From Sphingomonas ginsengisoli An et al. 2013 (GTDB taxonomy: Bacteria; Pseudomonadota; Alphaproteobacteria; Sphingomonadales; Sphingomonadaceae), in assembly GCF_009363895.1 (NCBI RefSeq), contig NZ_CP045434.1, positions 1,426,001-1,490,000 of the forward strand: DNA of 64,000 bases. The letters run 5' to 3'. The translations under genes were made by a program, and so were the position numbers. Below are positions 55,537-64,000 of the stretch, piece after piece. Every line of letters begins with the position of its first letter. Positions within the stretch are counted from its first letter, which is position 1. The notes below the pieces were generated by a model. The model made no database searches. It was given only the letters and a program-made list of their open reading frames with translations, and was not told the origin of the DNA.

Positions 55537-56292
55537 TTAACCCCGCAGCAGCGCCAGCGCCTGATCGAACAGCGCATCGCTTGCCGCCGCGACCACGTCG
55601 CCGCCGCTGAGGTCGCTGCCGCCCTGCCAGTTGCCGACCACCCCGCCCGCGCCGCGCACCACCGGCACCAGCGCCGCCCAGTCGTGCGGCTTCAACCCAT
55701 TCTCGATCACCAGGTCGATGTCCCCGCTCGCCACCCGCGCATAAGCGAGCGCATCGAGCCCGTAACGCGTCACCCGCGCCGCTTGGCGCACCCGGTCGAA
55801 CCCCGCCATGCCTACCCCAAGCAAATGATAATCGGTCGTCGCCAGCCGCGCCTCGCGCAGGTCCGCGCAGCCGCTGGTCCGCAGCACCGCGCCGCCGCGC
55901 CGGCTCTCCCCATCGACGGCGACGTTGAGCTCGCCCAGCACCGGCGCGTCGATCGACCCGGCGACCGGCACCCCGTCCTCGACCAAAGCAATCAGCGTGG
56001 TCCAGCTCGGCAGCCCGCAGATCAGCGCCCGCGTTCCGTCGATCGGGTCGATCAGCCAGCGCCGCCGCGCCGCGCCGCGCTCCACCCCATATTCCTCGCC
56101 CTCGATCCCGTCGGCGGGAAAGCGCGCCGCGATCGCCGCCCGCAGCGCCCGCTCGGTCGCGCGGTCGAGTTCGGTGACCGGATCGTAGCCGCCGTCGCCC
56201 GCCTTATTGTCGGCGCGCGGCACCCCCGCCCCCAGCGTCAGAGCGCGGGCGACGGCGGACAGCTCTTCGAAAAAGGCGCGCAGGTCGGTCAT
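55537..56292 (-). CDS. Inositol-monophosphatase-family phosphatase (HisN-like)
   Basis: 251 aa. Metal-binding motifs in order: YDPVTELDRATE, EGEEYGVE, WLIDPIDGTRALICG and HDWAALVPVVRGAGGVV. The spacing fits alphaproteobacterial histidinol-phosphate phosphatase (HisN) as well as other IMPase members, so the substrate is not settled. Convergent with the GH43 gene, 3 bases apart. Confidence 0.85.
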   Translation of the reverse strand: MTDLRAFFEELSAVARALTLGAGVPRADNKAGDGGYDPVTELDRATERALRAAIAARFPADGIEGEEYGVERGAARRRWLIDPIDGTRALICGLPSWTTLIALVEDGVPVAGSIDAPVLGELNVAVDGESRRGGAVLRTSGCADLREARLATTDYHLLGVGMAGFDRVRQAARVTRYGLDALAYARVASGDIDLVIENGLKPHDWAALVPVVRGAGGVVGNWQGGSDLSGGDVVAAASDALFDQALALLRG

Positions 56293-56341
56293 CGCCCCGC
56301 CCTGTCACCCCGCGCGGAACGGCGCAATGCGGGGGCGGACG

Positions 56342-57322
56342 TCACGCGAAGCGATAGGTCTGCCCCACCTCGGCGGCGCGGAAGCGCTCGGACCTGATGC
56401 GCTTCGCCTTCAAGGCCTCGGCCAGCGCGATCACCGGCGCCTCGCGCGCTTCGTCGGTGAGCTGGAAGGTCCCCCAGTGGATGCCGAGCGCCGCTTCCGC
56501 CTCGACATCGGTCATGATCTGCACCGCCTCGGCCGGATTGGCGTGCTGCGGTTTCATGAACCAGCGCGGCTCGTAGGCGCCGATCGGGATCAGCGCGACG
56601 TTGGGCGCGCCGAACTTCGCGCGGATCTCGCGGAAGATCGCGCCGCTGCCATAGCCGGTGTCGCCCGCGAACCAGATGCTGCCCGCCGGCGTGTCGAGCC
56701 AGTGCCCCGCCCACAGCGCCATCCGCCGGTCGCGCACCCCGCGCGCCGACCAGTGGTTGGCCCGCGTCAGCGTGGTCGCATGACGCTCGCCCAGCGTGAG
56801 CCGCTCGCCCCAGTCGCCGACCAGCAGCCGCGCCCCGCGCACCGCCTTGCCGAAAATCGCATCGTTGCCGAGCGGCATCGCAAACAACGGATCGTGCTTT
56901 TGCTTCAACCGCCGCAGCGTCGCGACATCGAGATGGTCGTAATGGTTGTGGCTGAGCAGCACCGCGTCGATCGGCGGCAAGTCCTCGAACGCGATCCCCG
57001 GCGCGGTCACCCGCTTGGGTCCGGCGAAGGACAGCGGGCTCGCCCGCTCCGACCACACCGGATCGGTCAGCAAATTCATGCCCCCCGCCTGGATCAGCAG
57101 CGTGGCATGGCCGACCATCGTGATCACCAGCCCCTCGACCCGCGCCTCCGGCCGCGCCGGGGCCACCGCCACTTGCGCGGGCCACGGCGACACCACGCTG
57201 GTCCGCCGCCACTTGAGGATGTCGCGAAAGCCCTTGTCGGGCGCTTCCTCGCCCGGATTGAAGAAGCGCGTCCCGTCGAAATGGTCCGACGGCGGTCCGG
57301 CGTAATAGGGATTGCGGCTCAT
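56342..57322 (-). CDS. Metallo-beta-lactamase-fold hydrolase (NAPE-PLD/UlaG-like)
   Basis: 326 aa from ATG 57322 (GAGG upstream). The RNPYYAGPPSDHFDGTRFFN start, MVGHATLLIQAGGMNLLTDPVWSERA, LLSHNHYDHLD zinc motif, WFAGDTGYG, IPIGAYEPRWFM and ALGIHWGTFQLTDEA are typical of the NAPE-hydrolysing phospholipase D-like MBL group. No signal peptide. Probable phosphodiesterase or lipid-acting hydrolase; substrate unknown. Confidence 0.88.
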   Translation of the reverse strand: MSRNPYYAGPPSDHFDGTRFFNPGEEAPDKGFRDILKWRRTSVVSPWPAQVAVAPARPEARVEGLVITMVGHATLLIQAGGMNLLTDPVWSERASPLSFAGPKRVTAPGIAFEDLPPIDAVLLSHNHYDHLDVATLRRLKQKHDPLFAMPLGNDAIFGKAVRGARLLVGDWGERLTLGERHATTLTRANHWSARGVRDRRMALWAGHWLDTPAGSIWFAGDTGYGSGAIFREIRAKFGAPNVALIPIGAYEPRWFMKPQHANPAEAVQIMTDVEAEAALGIHWGTFQLTDEAREAPVIALAEALKAKRIRSERFRAAEVGQTYRFA

Positions 57323-57510
57323 CGAACCTCGAACGCTCACGTTGCGCCCCGGGCCTAGCCGCCCCGCCGCGCGCTTGGCCAGCCGGACCGCCGCAAATCC
57401 GGGGTTTATTTTTGGGAAAGTAAGCGCACAATAATTCTCGACCAACGCGAGTCGGCATTTGTCGCATTTGAATCCGCCAAATGTCGCAAAATCGGGGGTG
57501 AGGCGGGGCG

Positions 57511-58014
57511 ATGTGGCTCAATCTGATCGTGCTGGCGCAGGCCCTTTCCGCGCCCGGAGCAACCGATTTCGGTGAGCGGATCGTCCCCGGCAGCCACGTC
57601 CGCCCGATCGCCCCACCCCCGCCCCGTCCTCTCGCAAAAACCCCTCTCTCCCTCGGAACGCGCTCCCTTAACGAAGCCGTCGCGCTCGCCCGCGGCATGG
57701 GCCGGATCACCTCGACCCTCCGCTCGCCCGAACACAACCGCGCGGTCGGCGGCGTCCCCAACAGCTATCACCTCAGCGGCCGCGCCATCGACATCGTCCG
57801 CGCCCCCGGAATCACCCACCAGGCCCTCGCCGCCAGCTTCCGCCACGCCGGCTTCCAGCTCGTCGAAGCGCTCGACGAGGGGGATCACAGCCACGTCGCT
57901 TTCGCCTGGGGCCGAGCGCAGCCGGCCGGCTCGATCGACGTCGCCGCATTGCGCCCACACCTGACCCAGCTACCGGCCTGGAAGTGGATCAGCGCGCCGC
58001 GCTTCCGGCGCTAG
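57511..58014 (+). CDS. M15-family (peptidase M15A-like) secreted metallopeptidase
   Basis: 167 aa with an N-terminal hydrophobic segment (MWLNLIVLAQALSAPGA). ITSTLRSPEHNRAVGGVPNS, YHLSGRAIDIV and EGDHSHVAFAWG supply the zinc ligands (H-x6-D and H-x-H patterns) of the D-Ala-D-Ala carboxypeptidase-like fold. Short single-domain member, probably acting on peptidoglycan peptides. Convergent overlap of 4 bases with cpaA. Confidence 0.82.
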   Translation: MWLNLIVLAQALSAPGATDFGERIVPGSHVRPIAPPPPRPLAKTPLSLGTRSLNEAVALARGMGRITSTLRSPEHNRAVGGVPNSYHLSGRAIDIVRAPGITHQALAASFRHAGFQLVEALDEGDHSHVAFAWGRAQPAGSIDVAALRPHLTQLPAWKWISAPRFRR

Positions 58015-58490
58015 AACAGCCGCCCGTACCAGGTGACGAGAAGCGTCCCCGCCGCGATCGCGACCCCGTAGGGAACGCTGCGCCGGGCCCTCAGCGGACC
58101 GCCGCTTTCCCGATTGGGCAGCAGCACCCGCGCCAGCATGATCAGCGCGACCACCCCGCCGCTGATGAGGATCGCCGCCAGCAGCTTCGGCGCGGCAGCG
58201 AAATTGCTCCACAGCCCGACCGCGGCGAACAGTTTGACGTCGCCCCCGCCAAGCCACTGATGCGAAAAGGCAATTGTTCCCAGCGCAAGCAAGGCGACGA
58301 CGATCACGACGTTCTGCCACACCGTGGTGCGGATCCCGAGATAGGCCATCGCGGCAATGCCGAGCAGGACCACGCCAAGCACGAGCAGGTTCGAGATCTT
58401 GCGGACGAGCACGTCCTGGATCGCCGCCACCAGCAGGACCAAAGTGAGCAGCGCCACGAACCACCAGGGCGCCGTGCCAAGCAGGTTCAT
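58011..58490 (-). CDS. cpaA: prepilin peptidase of the tad/cpa system
   Basis: 159 aa integral membrane aspartic protease of type A24. The first catalytic Asp lies in LVAAIQDVLVRKISN and the second in QWLGGGDVKLFAAV (GGGD motif). Processes Flp prepilins. Last gene of the tad operon in this orientation; start overlaps the TPR gene stop (ATGA). Confidence 0.9.
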   Translation of the reverse strand: MNLLGTAPWWFVALLTLVLLVAAIQDVLVRKISNLLVLGVVLLGIAAMAYLGIRTTVWQNVVIVVALLALGTIAFSHQWLGGGDVKLFAAVGLWSNFAAAPKLLAAILISGGVVALIMLARVLLPNRESGGPLRARRSVPYGVAIAAGTLLVTWYGRLF

Positions 58491-59284
58491 CGCGCCGCCT
58501 GGATCGCGACGAGATTATTGTAGGCGCGCGCGTCCCAGTGACCGCTGACCTCGACCGCCCGAGAGAATGCGGCGATCGCACGCGGCCGGTCTCCGAGCAG
58601 CCGTGCCGCCATGCCGGCGTCGTTGAGGCGGGCGGCGAAGGCGGCGTCGTCCTCGCCCTGCCGTCGGCGCGGCAGTTCGGCCGCCAGCGCGGCCTCGGCC
58701 AGTTCGAGGTTGTTGGCGTAGAGGCGGTTGCCCGGCTGCGCCGCCGCGGCCTTCCGGAACAGCTCGGCCGCTGACGCCCACTTACCCCGCGCGAGCTGCG
58801 ACCAGCCGGCGTTGTTCTGCGCGGTCGACTCGCCCGGCGCGCGGCGCAAGGCATCGGCATAAGCGGCGTCGGCGGCCGCCCAGTCGCCGCGCCGGTCGGC
58901 GAGCACGCCGAGCAGGTTGAAGGTGCGCCAGTCCGCCCCCGTTTGCCGGGCCGCCTCGGTGGCGAGCGACAGCGCGGCCTTGTCGTCGAGCTGGCGCGCG
59001 GCGGCGGTCGCGGCGCCGGTCAGCAGGGCGGGATCGTGCGGCTGGGCTTTGAGCAATTGCTCGAAGCCGGCGCGGGCGACCTCGTCATGATGTTCGGCGA
59101 GCGCGAGCCGGGCGAGGAGGCGGTCGGTGTCGGCCCCGCTCCGCCCCTTGGCGAGCGCGTCGGCGATCATCAGCTGGGCCTGCTCGAGCCGGCCCTGGTC
59201 GAGCGCGTGGGTCGCCTCGGCCATGGCGGTCGCGGCAGGATCAGGCGCGCTGGCGACCGCCGCGAGCGCGAGCAGCCAGATCAT
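58487..59284 (-). CDS. TPR protein of the tad operon (TadD-like)
   Basis: 265 aa, N-terminal signal peptide (MIWLLALAAVASA) then tandem TPR helices (ATHALDQGRLEQAQLMIADA, LARLALAEHHDEVARAGFEQ, LGVLADRRGDWAAADAAYAD, NAGWSQLARGKWASAAELFR). TadD proteins are periplasmic pilotin-type assembly factors for the secretin or pilus. Start overlaps the stop of the upstream gene. Confidence 0.83.
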   Translation of the reverse strand: MIWLLALAAVASAPDPAATAMAEATHALDQGRLEQAQLMIADALAKGRSGADTDRLLARLALAEHHDEVARAGFEQLLKAQPHDPALLTGAATAAARQLDDKAALSLATEAARQTGADWRTFNLLGVLADRRGDWAAADAAYADALRRAPGESTAQNNAGWSQLARGKWASAAELFRKAAAAQPGNRLYANNLELAEAALAAELPRRRQGEDDAAFAARLNDAGMAARLLGDRPRAIAAFSRAVEVSGHWDARAYNNLVAIQAAR

Positions 59285-60195
59285 CGCGGGGACTGGCTCC
59301 CCGCCCGCAACCGGTCGCGGCCGAGCAGCATCACCAGCTCACCCCCGGTCGCCGGATGAAGCGCCGCGACGCCGAGCTGGCGACCGAGCCGCTCGGCGGT
59401 CCCCCGCCGCGCCGCGGGATAGAAGATGGCAGTCTTCGCCTGCACCGCGGGCGCGTCGCCGATTTCCATTCCGCGCCAGCCGAGTTGGCGTAGCCGCGCG
59501 CGGGTCTGCGCGGCCAAGCCCTGCGCGCGGGCGGCGTTCAGGATGCGGATGCTGGCGGGCGCTTCGTCGGGGCGGGCGGCGAGATCGCGCCACTGCACCG
59601 GCGGACCGGTGACCAGCGCGATCTCGGCGAGCGAGAGGCGCTCGAGCCGCGGGCCGGTGCGGCGCTCGGGGAGCTCGGGCGGGGTCGGCGGCAGGAGGGC
59701 GACGGTAACGCTGCTCGCGGGCGGCGGAAGGTCGGCGCGCTGCGGCGGCGCGACGGGAGCGGGAGCGAGCGCGACGGTGACCGCTGTCTCGCCGCGGACG
59801 CTCGCCTCCTGCCGCAGCGCGGCGGCGCCGACCGTATCGCCGGCCCGCTCGCGCGAGGTCGCCAGCCGGGTCAGCAGGCCGCGGTCGGTCGGGCGCAGCG
59901 CGAGCGCGTTCTGGAGGTAGCGCTGCGAGAGGTCGAACCGCTCCATCCGGTCGTAGCAATCGGCCATGCCGACCAGCGCAGCGACGCTGTCGGGCCGCTC
60001 GCGGTTGGCGCGGCGGTAGGATTCGAGCGCGAGCGCGACATTGCCGAGCGCGAGCTGGCCGTCGGCATAGTCGATCCGCTCCCCGGTCGGACGCGCCACC
60101 GCCGCCGCGCTCGACGCCACCGAACGCACCGCGATCGGATGCTGCGCCGCACAGCCCGCGAGCAGCACCAAAACCGAAATCCCCCCGACCCGCAT
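59281..60195 (-). CDS. TPR lipoprotein with LytR C-terminal-like domain
   Basis: 304 aa. Lipobox VLLAGC near the N-terminus. TPR region at about 40-125 (DYADGQLALGNVALALESYR, ADCYDRMERFDLSQRYLQNA), an Ala/Pro-rich linker, then at about 220-300 a LytR_C-like domain: IRILNAARAQGLAAQTRARL, WRGMEIGDAPAVQAKTAIFY and AERLGRQLGV. The TPR/LytR_C combination sits where tad operons carry a tadD gene, suggesting a pilus-assembly factor that also contacts the cell wall. Confidence 0.82.
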   Translation of the reverse strand: MRVGGISVLVLLAGCAAQHPIAVRSVASSAAAVARPTGERIDYADGQLALGNVALALESYRRANRERPDSVAALVGMADCYDRMERFDLSQRYLQNALALRPTDRGLLTRLATSRERAGDTVGAAALRQEASVRGETAVTVALAPAPVAPPQRADLPPPASSVTVALLPPTPPELPERRTGPRLERLSLAEIALVTGPPVQWRDLAARPDEAPASIRILNAARAQGLAAQTRARLRQLGWRGMEIGDAPAVQAKTAIFYPAARRGTAERLGRQLGVAALHPATGGELVMLLGRDRLRAGSQSPR

Positions 60196-60197
60196 GA

Positions 60198-61175
60198 TTA
60201 TTGTCCCGCCAAGAGTGGCATCACCGACCGCACGACCCGGATGGCCGCGGGCAGCATCAGTACGCCGATCATCACCGGCAGCATGCACGCCACCAGCGGC
60301 ACCGACAGCAGCACCGGCAGCCGGTGCGCTTTCTCTTCCGCGCGCATCCGGCGCTTCTCACGCATCTCCGACGCGTAGGTCCGCAGCGTCTGGCCGATCG
60401 AGGTGCCGAGCTTGGTCGACTGGATGAGCAGGGTCGCCAAGGCGCGGACTTCATCGACGCCCGAGCGGTCGCCCAGCCGGCGCAGCGCATCCTCGCGGCT
60501 GCGCCCCGCGCGAAGCTCGAGCACGACTTCGCCGAACTGCTCGGCGAGCAAGGGGTGGGTGTGGGTCAGCTCCATGCCCACCCGGCCGAAGGCGGCGTCG
60601 AGCCCGAGCCCACCCTCGACGCAGACCAGCAGCAGGTCGAGCGAGTCCGGAAAGGCACGGACGATCGCCTCGCGCCGCCGGCTGACCCGCGCGCTGACGA
60701 ACAGCGTCGGGGCGTAGAGGCCGATGACGGCGGCGACGACCAGGAAGAAATAGAGCTTGAGCAAGCTCGGGCTCGACCCGCTCAGCAGCAGCAGCGCGAA
60801 CACCAGCAGCGGCAGGCCGATCACCAGCGCGAGCCGGCTCAGCGTGTAGAGGCGCGGCGCGTAAGGCGCGGTGTAGCCGGCCGCGATCAGGCGGTTACGC
60901 AGCGTCTGGTCCTTGGTGTCGACCAGCGACAGACCGCGCCGCTCGATCGAGTCGACGAGCCGGGCCCAAGCGCTTTCGCCATGATGCGCGCGCAGCGAGC
61001 CGCCCTCGCCCCCGTAAGAGCCGCCGCTGGTCGCCAGCTCACCGACCCGGGCGCGGGCACGCTGGCGGGCGACGACTGCCTGCACCAGGCCGTAGCTGAA
61101 CAGCACCACCGCGACGAACAGCACTCCCATCAGGAGCAGGCGAACCATCGGGTAGCGGGCGAGCAGATCGATCAT
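60198..61175 (-). CDS. tadC: tad pilus inner-membrane protein TadC
   Basis: 325 aa type II secretion F domain protein. N-terminal transmembrane helix, central cytoplasmic region with [16 protein letters not shown] and [20 protein letters not shown], then [24 protein letters not shown] block ([20 protein letters not shown]) and two C-terminal helices. Pairs with TadB to form the platform of the Flp pilus. Seven bases separate it from tadB. Confidence 0.92.
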   Translation of the reverse strand: MIDLLARYPMVRLLLMGVLFVAVVLFSYGLVQAVVARQRARARVGELATSGGSYGGEGGSLRAHHGESAWARLVDSIERRGLSLVDTKDQTLRNRLIAAGYTAPYAPRLYTLSRLALVIGLPLLVFALLLLSGSSPSLLKLYFFLVVAAVIGLYAPTLFVSARVSRRREAIVRAFPDSLDLLLVCVEGGLGLDAAFGRVGMELTHTHPLLAEQFGEVVLELRAGRSREDALRRLGDRSGVDEVRALATLLIQSTKLGTSIGQTLRTYASEMREKRRMRAEEKAHRLPVLLSVPLVACMLPVMIGVLMLPAAIRVVRSVMPLLAGQ

Positions 61176-61182
61176 CGCGGCA

Positions 61183-62184
61183 TCAGACCTTGAGGTTCAC
61201 GAGCTTACGGATCCACACGAACCCACCGAGGTAGAGCAGCATCAGCGCGGCGAAGCCGGGGACGAAGGCCGGGTCGGCTGCGACGTCGAGATAGAAGCGC
61301 GGGTTGAACAGGAAGAGACCGGTGAAGGAGAGGAGCGGGAGCACCGTCAGCATGGTGGCGGTCATCCGCCCCTCGCTCGACAGCGCGCGCACCTTGAGCA
61401 GCATCGAATGGCGTTCGCGGACCACGGTGGAGAGGTTCTCGAGCACTTCGGCGAGGTTGCCGCCGGTCTCGCTCTGCACCGACAGGCAGGTGACGAACAT
61501 CCGCATGTCTTCCGAATCCCAGCGCTCCGCCATCGCGCCGAGCGCATCGCGGAGGTCGGCGCCGTAACTGACCTCGTCGACCACCAGCCCGAACTCGCTG
61601 CCGATCGGATCGGGCAGCTCGACTGTCAGCAGGTCGAGCGCGGCGGCGACCGGATAGCCCGCGCGCAGGCCGCGGACGAACACGTCGAGCGCGACCGGAA
61701 ACTGGTCCTCCATCTTCTTGCGCGCGCGCTCGGCCCGCACCTTGAGAAACATCAGCGGGAGCATGAAGCCGACCAGCAGCGCGAACACGGCGAGCATCAG
61801 CAGGCGGCCGAAATTGACTGCGAACCCCGCCCCGCTGGCGACCAGCAGGAAAATGAGGAACAGCACCATCGGCGCGACCAGCATGATGAGCATCAGCCGC
61901 TCGGTCGGGACCGCGATCTGCGCCGCCACCAAGGTCCGCTCGAGCCTCACCGCGGCGCCCTGGATGAGCGGCGGGAGGCCGGTCGGAACGACGCTGCGGC
62001 GACGGCGCAGCACGCTCAATTGCTGCGCGCCGGCGGGACCGCGCGCGATCAGCTTGAGCCGCTGGTTGATGATGCGCCCTTCGCCGCGGCTGCGCGCAAT
62101 CGCGCCGACCACCAGCTCGACCACCAGCAGCACGACCGCGAACACGCAGACCAGCAGCAGCGCTTTCAGCCAGACCGGGTTCAT
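61183..62184 (-). CDS. tadB: tad pilus inner-membrane protein TadB
   Basis: 333 aa. Type II secretion F domain with [80 protein letters not shown]. Two N-proximal and two C-proximal transmembrane segments. Partner of TadC. Its ATG overlaps the cpaF stop (ATGA). Confidence 0.92.
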   Translation of the reverse strand: MNPVWLKALLLVCVFAVVLLVVELVVGAIARSRGEGRIINQRLKLIARGPAGAQQLSVLRRRRSVVPTGLPPLIQGAAVRLERTLVAAQIAVPTERLMLIMLVAPMVLFLIFLLVASGAGFAVNFGRLLMLAVFALLVGFMLPLMFLKVRAERARKKMEDQFPVALDVFVRGLRAGYPVAAALDLLTVELPDPIGSEFGLVVDEVSYGADLRDALGAMAERWDSEDMRMFVTCLSVQSETGGNLAEVLENLSTVVRERHSMLLKVRALSSEGRMTATMLTVLPLLSFTGLFLFNPRFYLDVAADPAFVPGFAALMLLYLGGFVWIRKLVNLKV

Positions 62185-63572
62185 GCGTCGAGCTTCGCGT
62201 CGGGGCGGAACAGGTCGTTCGACAGCGCCACGCCGTGGCTGGCGAGCAGGTCGAGGAAGCGCGGGCGGATGCCGGTCGCCTCGAACCGGCCGAGCACCTG
62301 GCCGTCGCCGCCCATGCCGGTCTGCCGAAAGCGGAAGATCTCCTGCATGGTGATGATGTCGCCCTCGATTCCGGTCAGCTCGGCGACGCTAATCAGCCGG
62401 CGGCGGCCGTCGGCGAGGCGGGCGACCTGGATGACGACATTGATCGCCGAGGCGACCTGCGCCCGCGCCGAGCGCGGCGGGATGTCGATTCCGCTCATCC
62501 CGATCATCTGCTCGATCCGGCTCAGCGCATCGCGCGGAGTGTTGGCATGGACGGTGGTCATCGACCCGTCGTGGCCGGTGTTCATCGCCTGGAGCATGTC
62601 GAACGCCTCGCCGGCGCGGACCTCGCCGATGATGATCCGATCGGGGCGCATGCGCAGCGCGTTCTTGAGCAGGTCGCGCTGGGTGATCTCGCCCTTGCCC
62701 TCGATGTTCGACGGGCGGGTCTCGAGCCGGGCGACGTGGCTCTGCTGAAGCTGGAGCTCGGCCGAATCCTCGATCGTCACGATCCGCTCGCGCGCATCGA
62801 TGAAGGCCGACATCGCGTTGAGCATGGTGGTCTTGCCCGAGCCGGTTCCGCCCGAGATGAGGACGTTGCGCCGCGCCGCGACGATCGCCTGCAGCACCTC
62901 GGCGACCGCCGGCGGGACCGAGCCGATCGCGACCAGCCGCTCCATGCTGATCGGGACCTTGGCGAACTTGCGGATCGACAGCAAAGGCCCGTCGAGCGCG
63001 AGCGGCGGGACCACCGCGTTGACGCGGCTGCCGTCGGCCAGCCGCGCGTCGACCAGCGGCGAGGATTCGTCGATCCGGCGCCCGACGCCCGAGACGATCT
63101 TCTGGATGATGCGGAGGAGGTGGCGGTCGTCCTTGAACCGCACGGGGGTCAGTTCGAGCAGGCCGAAGCGCTCGACGAACACCCGGTTGGCACCATTGAC
63201 CAGGATGTCGGTGATCGTCGTGTCCTTGAGCAAAGGCTCGAGCGGGCCGAGGCCGAGCAGTTCGTCGAGGACGTCGGCGACCAGCTGCTTGCGCTCGATC
63301 TGGTTGAGCGCCTTGTCCTGCTTGTCGAGTTCCTCGCGGATGATGTCGCCAACCTCGGCCTCGATCTGGTCGCGGCTGAGGCTGTCGAGCAGCGACAGGT
63401 TGATGAGGCTGATGAGGCGCTGGTGAAGCTCGACCTTGAGGTCGGTGTTGACGTCGCGCTGGGCGAAGGCGCCGGCGTCGCCGACCGTCATCAGCCGCCG
63501 TTCCTCGAGGCTGACCTCGGGCCGCGGCTCGGCGGTGGCGGCGGCGACGTCGGACTTGCGGAATTGCCACAT
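62181..63572 (-). CDS. cpaF: tad/cpa pilus assembly ATPase
   Basis: 463 aa VirB11/PulE-like secretion ATPase (TadA/CpaF). N-terminal domain [39 protein letters not shown]; Walker [20 protein letters not shown]; Asp box [12 protein letters not shown]; Walker [20 protein letters not shown]; His box [19 protein letters not shown]. Powers Flp pilus assembly. Three bases after the cpaE stop. Confidence 0.95.
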   Translation of the reverse strand: MWQFRKSDVAAATAEPRPEVSLEERRLMTVGDAGAFAQRDVNTDLKVELHQRLISLINLSLLDSLSRDQIEAEVGDIIREELDKQDKALNQIERKQLVADVLDELLGLGPLEPLLKDTTITDILVNGANRVFVERFGLLELTPVRFKDDRHLLRIIQKIVSGVGRRIDESSPLVDARLADGSRVNAVVPPLALDGPLLSIRKFAKVPISMERLVAIGSVPPAVAEVLQAIVAARRNVLISGGTGSGKTTMLNAMSAFIDARERIVTIEDSAELQLQQSHVARLETRPSNIEGKGEITQRDLLKNALRMRPDRIIIGEVRAGEAFDMLQAMNTGHDGSMTTVHANTPRDALSRIEQMIGMSGIDIPPRSARAQVASAINVVIQVARLADGRRRLISVAELTGIEGDIITMQEIFRFRQTGMGGDGQVLGRFEATGIRPRFLDLLASHGVALSNDLFRPDAKLDA

Positions 63573-63575
63573 GGC

Positions 63576-64000
63576 TCAGCGCTCCCCGTCGAAGGCGGCG
63601 GCAAGCGCCGCGCGGATGACGTCGAGGTCCTTGCCGATCGCGCTCTTGCGGCGGACAGCGTCGATCGGGACGCCCTGCTGGAGCGCGGTCGAGAGGACGT
63701 CAGGATCGTCGCTGACAGTGAAGTCGATGGCGCGGCCGAGGACGCGTTCGACGTCGGCTTCCTTGAGCGGCTGCCCGCCGCCGAAGCGCTTGCGTACCGC
63801 GCGGTTGAGGATGAGCTGGAGCGGCACGTTGCCGAGGTCCTGCTCGGCGAGCAGGTCGAGCTGGCGGCGCGCACGGTTGAGCGCGGTGATGCTGAGCTCG
63901 GTCACCAGCAGCACCTTGTCGGCGCGCGCGATCAGCGACAGCGACCAGTTGGTCCAGTTGGCGGGAAGGTCGACGAATACCGTCGCATATTCGCGCACCG
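63576..64000 (-). CDS. cpaE: tad pilus protein CpaE/TadZ, N-terminus beyond the window
   Basis: The C-terminal about 140 residues of a MinD/ParA-like ATPase: YATVFVDLPANWTNWSLSLI is the degenerate switch-II region, ADKVLLVTELSITALNRARR and LILNRAVRKRFGGGQPLKEA follow. The nucleotide-binding P-loop and receiver-like domain would lie to the right of base 64000. TadZ/CpaE positions the pilus machine at the pole. Frame runs off the edge. Confidence 0.85.
   Translation of the reverse strand, partial: VREYATVFVDLPANWTNWSLSLIARADKVLLVTELSITALNRARRQLDLLAEQDLGNVPLQLILNRAVRKRFGGGQPLKEADVERVLGRAIDFTVSDDPDVLSTALQQGVPIDAVRRKSAIGKDLDVIRAALAAAFDGER

Overview
The window is a GC-rich chromosomal segment with dense gene packing, many ATGA/GTGA start-stop overlaps, several TonB-dependent receptors, PEPxxWA-type sorting tails, a crtYIB/crtZ carotenoid cluster and a De Ley-Doudoroff galactose pathway. 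Together these point to an alphaproteobacterium of the family Sphingomonadaceae (Sphingomonas or a close relative). That placement comes from gene content only; no rRNA gene is present.

Layout. 1-3.5 kb: 3' part of a TonB-dependent receptor and a DUF2141 protein. 3.5-7.6 kb: zeaxanthin pathway crtY-crtI-crtB with convergent crtZ. 7.6-14.8 kb: housekeeping and small genes (inosine glycosylase, CsbD-like protein, glycosyltransferase, PadR regulator, rarA, small-conductance-channel-like protein, DUF429-like and NTF2-like proteins). 14.85-17.15 kb: an AT-richer 2.2-kb island between a duplicated 5' half of tRNA-Thr(TGT) and the intact tRNA. It carries a toxin / Xre antitoxin / SecB-like chaperone operon plus one extra small gene, and no integrase. 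17.2-24.6 kb: a PspC-like protein, thrC, a ZnuD-like receptor behind a Zur-like palindrome, a two-domain TonB-C protein and another TonB-dependent receptor.

24.7-35.5 kb: a PEPxxWA protein, a psp-like operon (two microproteins, pspC, a pspB-like gene) behind a sigma54-like promoter, a serine hydrolase, the branched-chain 2-oxoacid dehydrogenase operon bkdA1-bkdA2-bkdB and two more PEPxxWA proteins. The bkd operon is interrupted by a perfectly palindromic 274-bp element and has a second palindromic repeat embedded in the bkdB linker. 35.6-46.9 kb: an HWE kinase, azoR with a divergent HxlR regulator, a DUF4142 lipoprotein, an AceE-like transketolase, a MaoC-CitE-Adh-Acs operon, a DUF3833-like lipoprotein and tonB.

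46.9-55.5 kb: a galactoside/galactose catabolic region. An aldose epimerase, a GH1-like and a GH43-like hydrolase, galactose dehydrogenase, an SMP-30 lactonase, galactonate dehydratase (dgoD), KDGal kinase (dgoK) and KDPGal aldolase (dgoA) together would take a galactoside to pyruvate and glyceraldehyde-3-phosphate. They sit in two divergent operons sharing one 70-bp control region. 55.5-58 kb: an inositol-monophosphatase-family phosphatase, a metallo-beta-lactamase-fold protein and an M15-like peptidase. 58-64 kb: a tad/cpa pilus operon on the minus strand (cpaE, cpaF, tadB, tadC, a TPR-LytR_C lipoprotein, a TPR protein, cpaA), with cpaE cut by the window edge.

The most unusual parts are the tRNA-embedded toxin-antitoxin-chaperone island, the palindromic elements in the bkd operon, and the psp-like operon without pspA.
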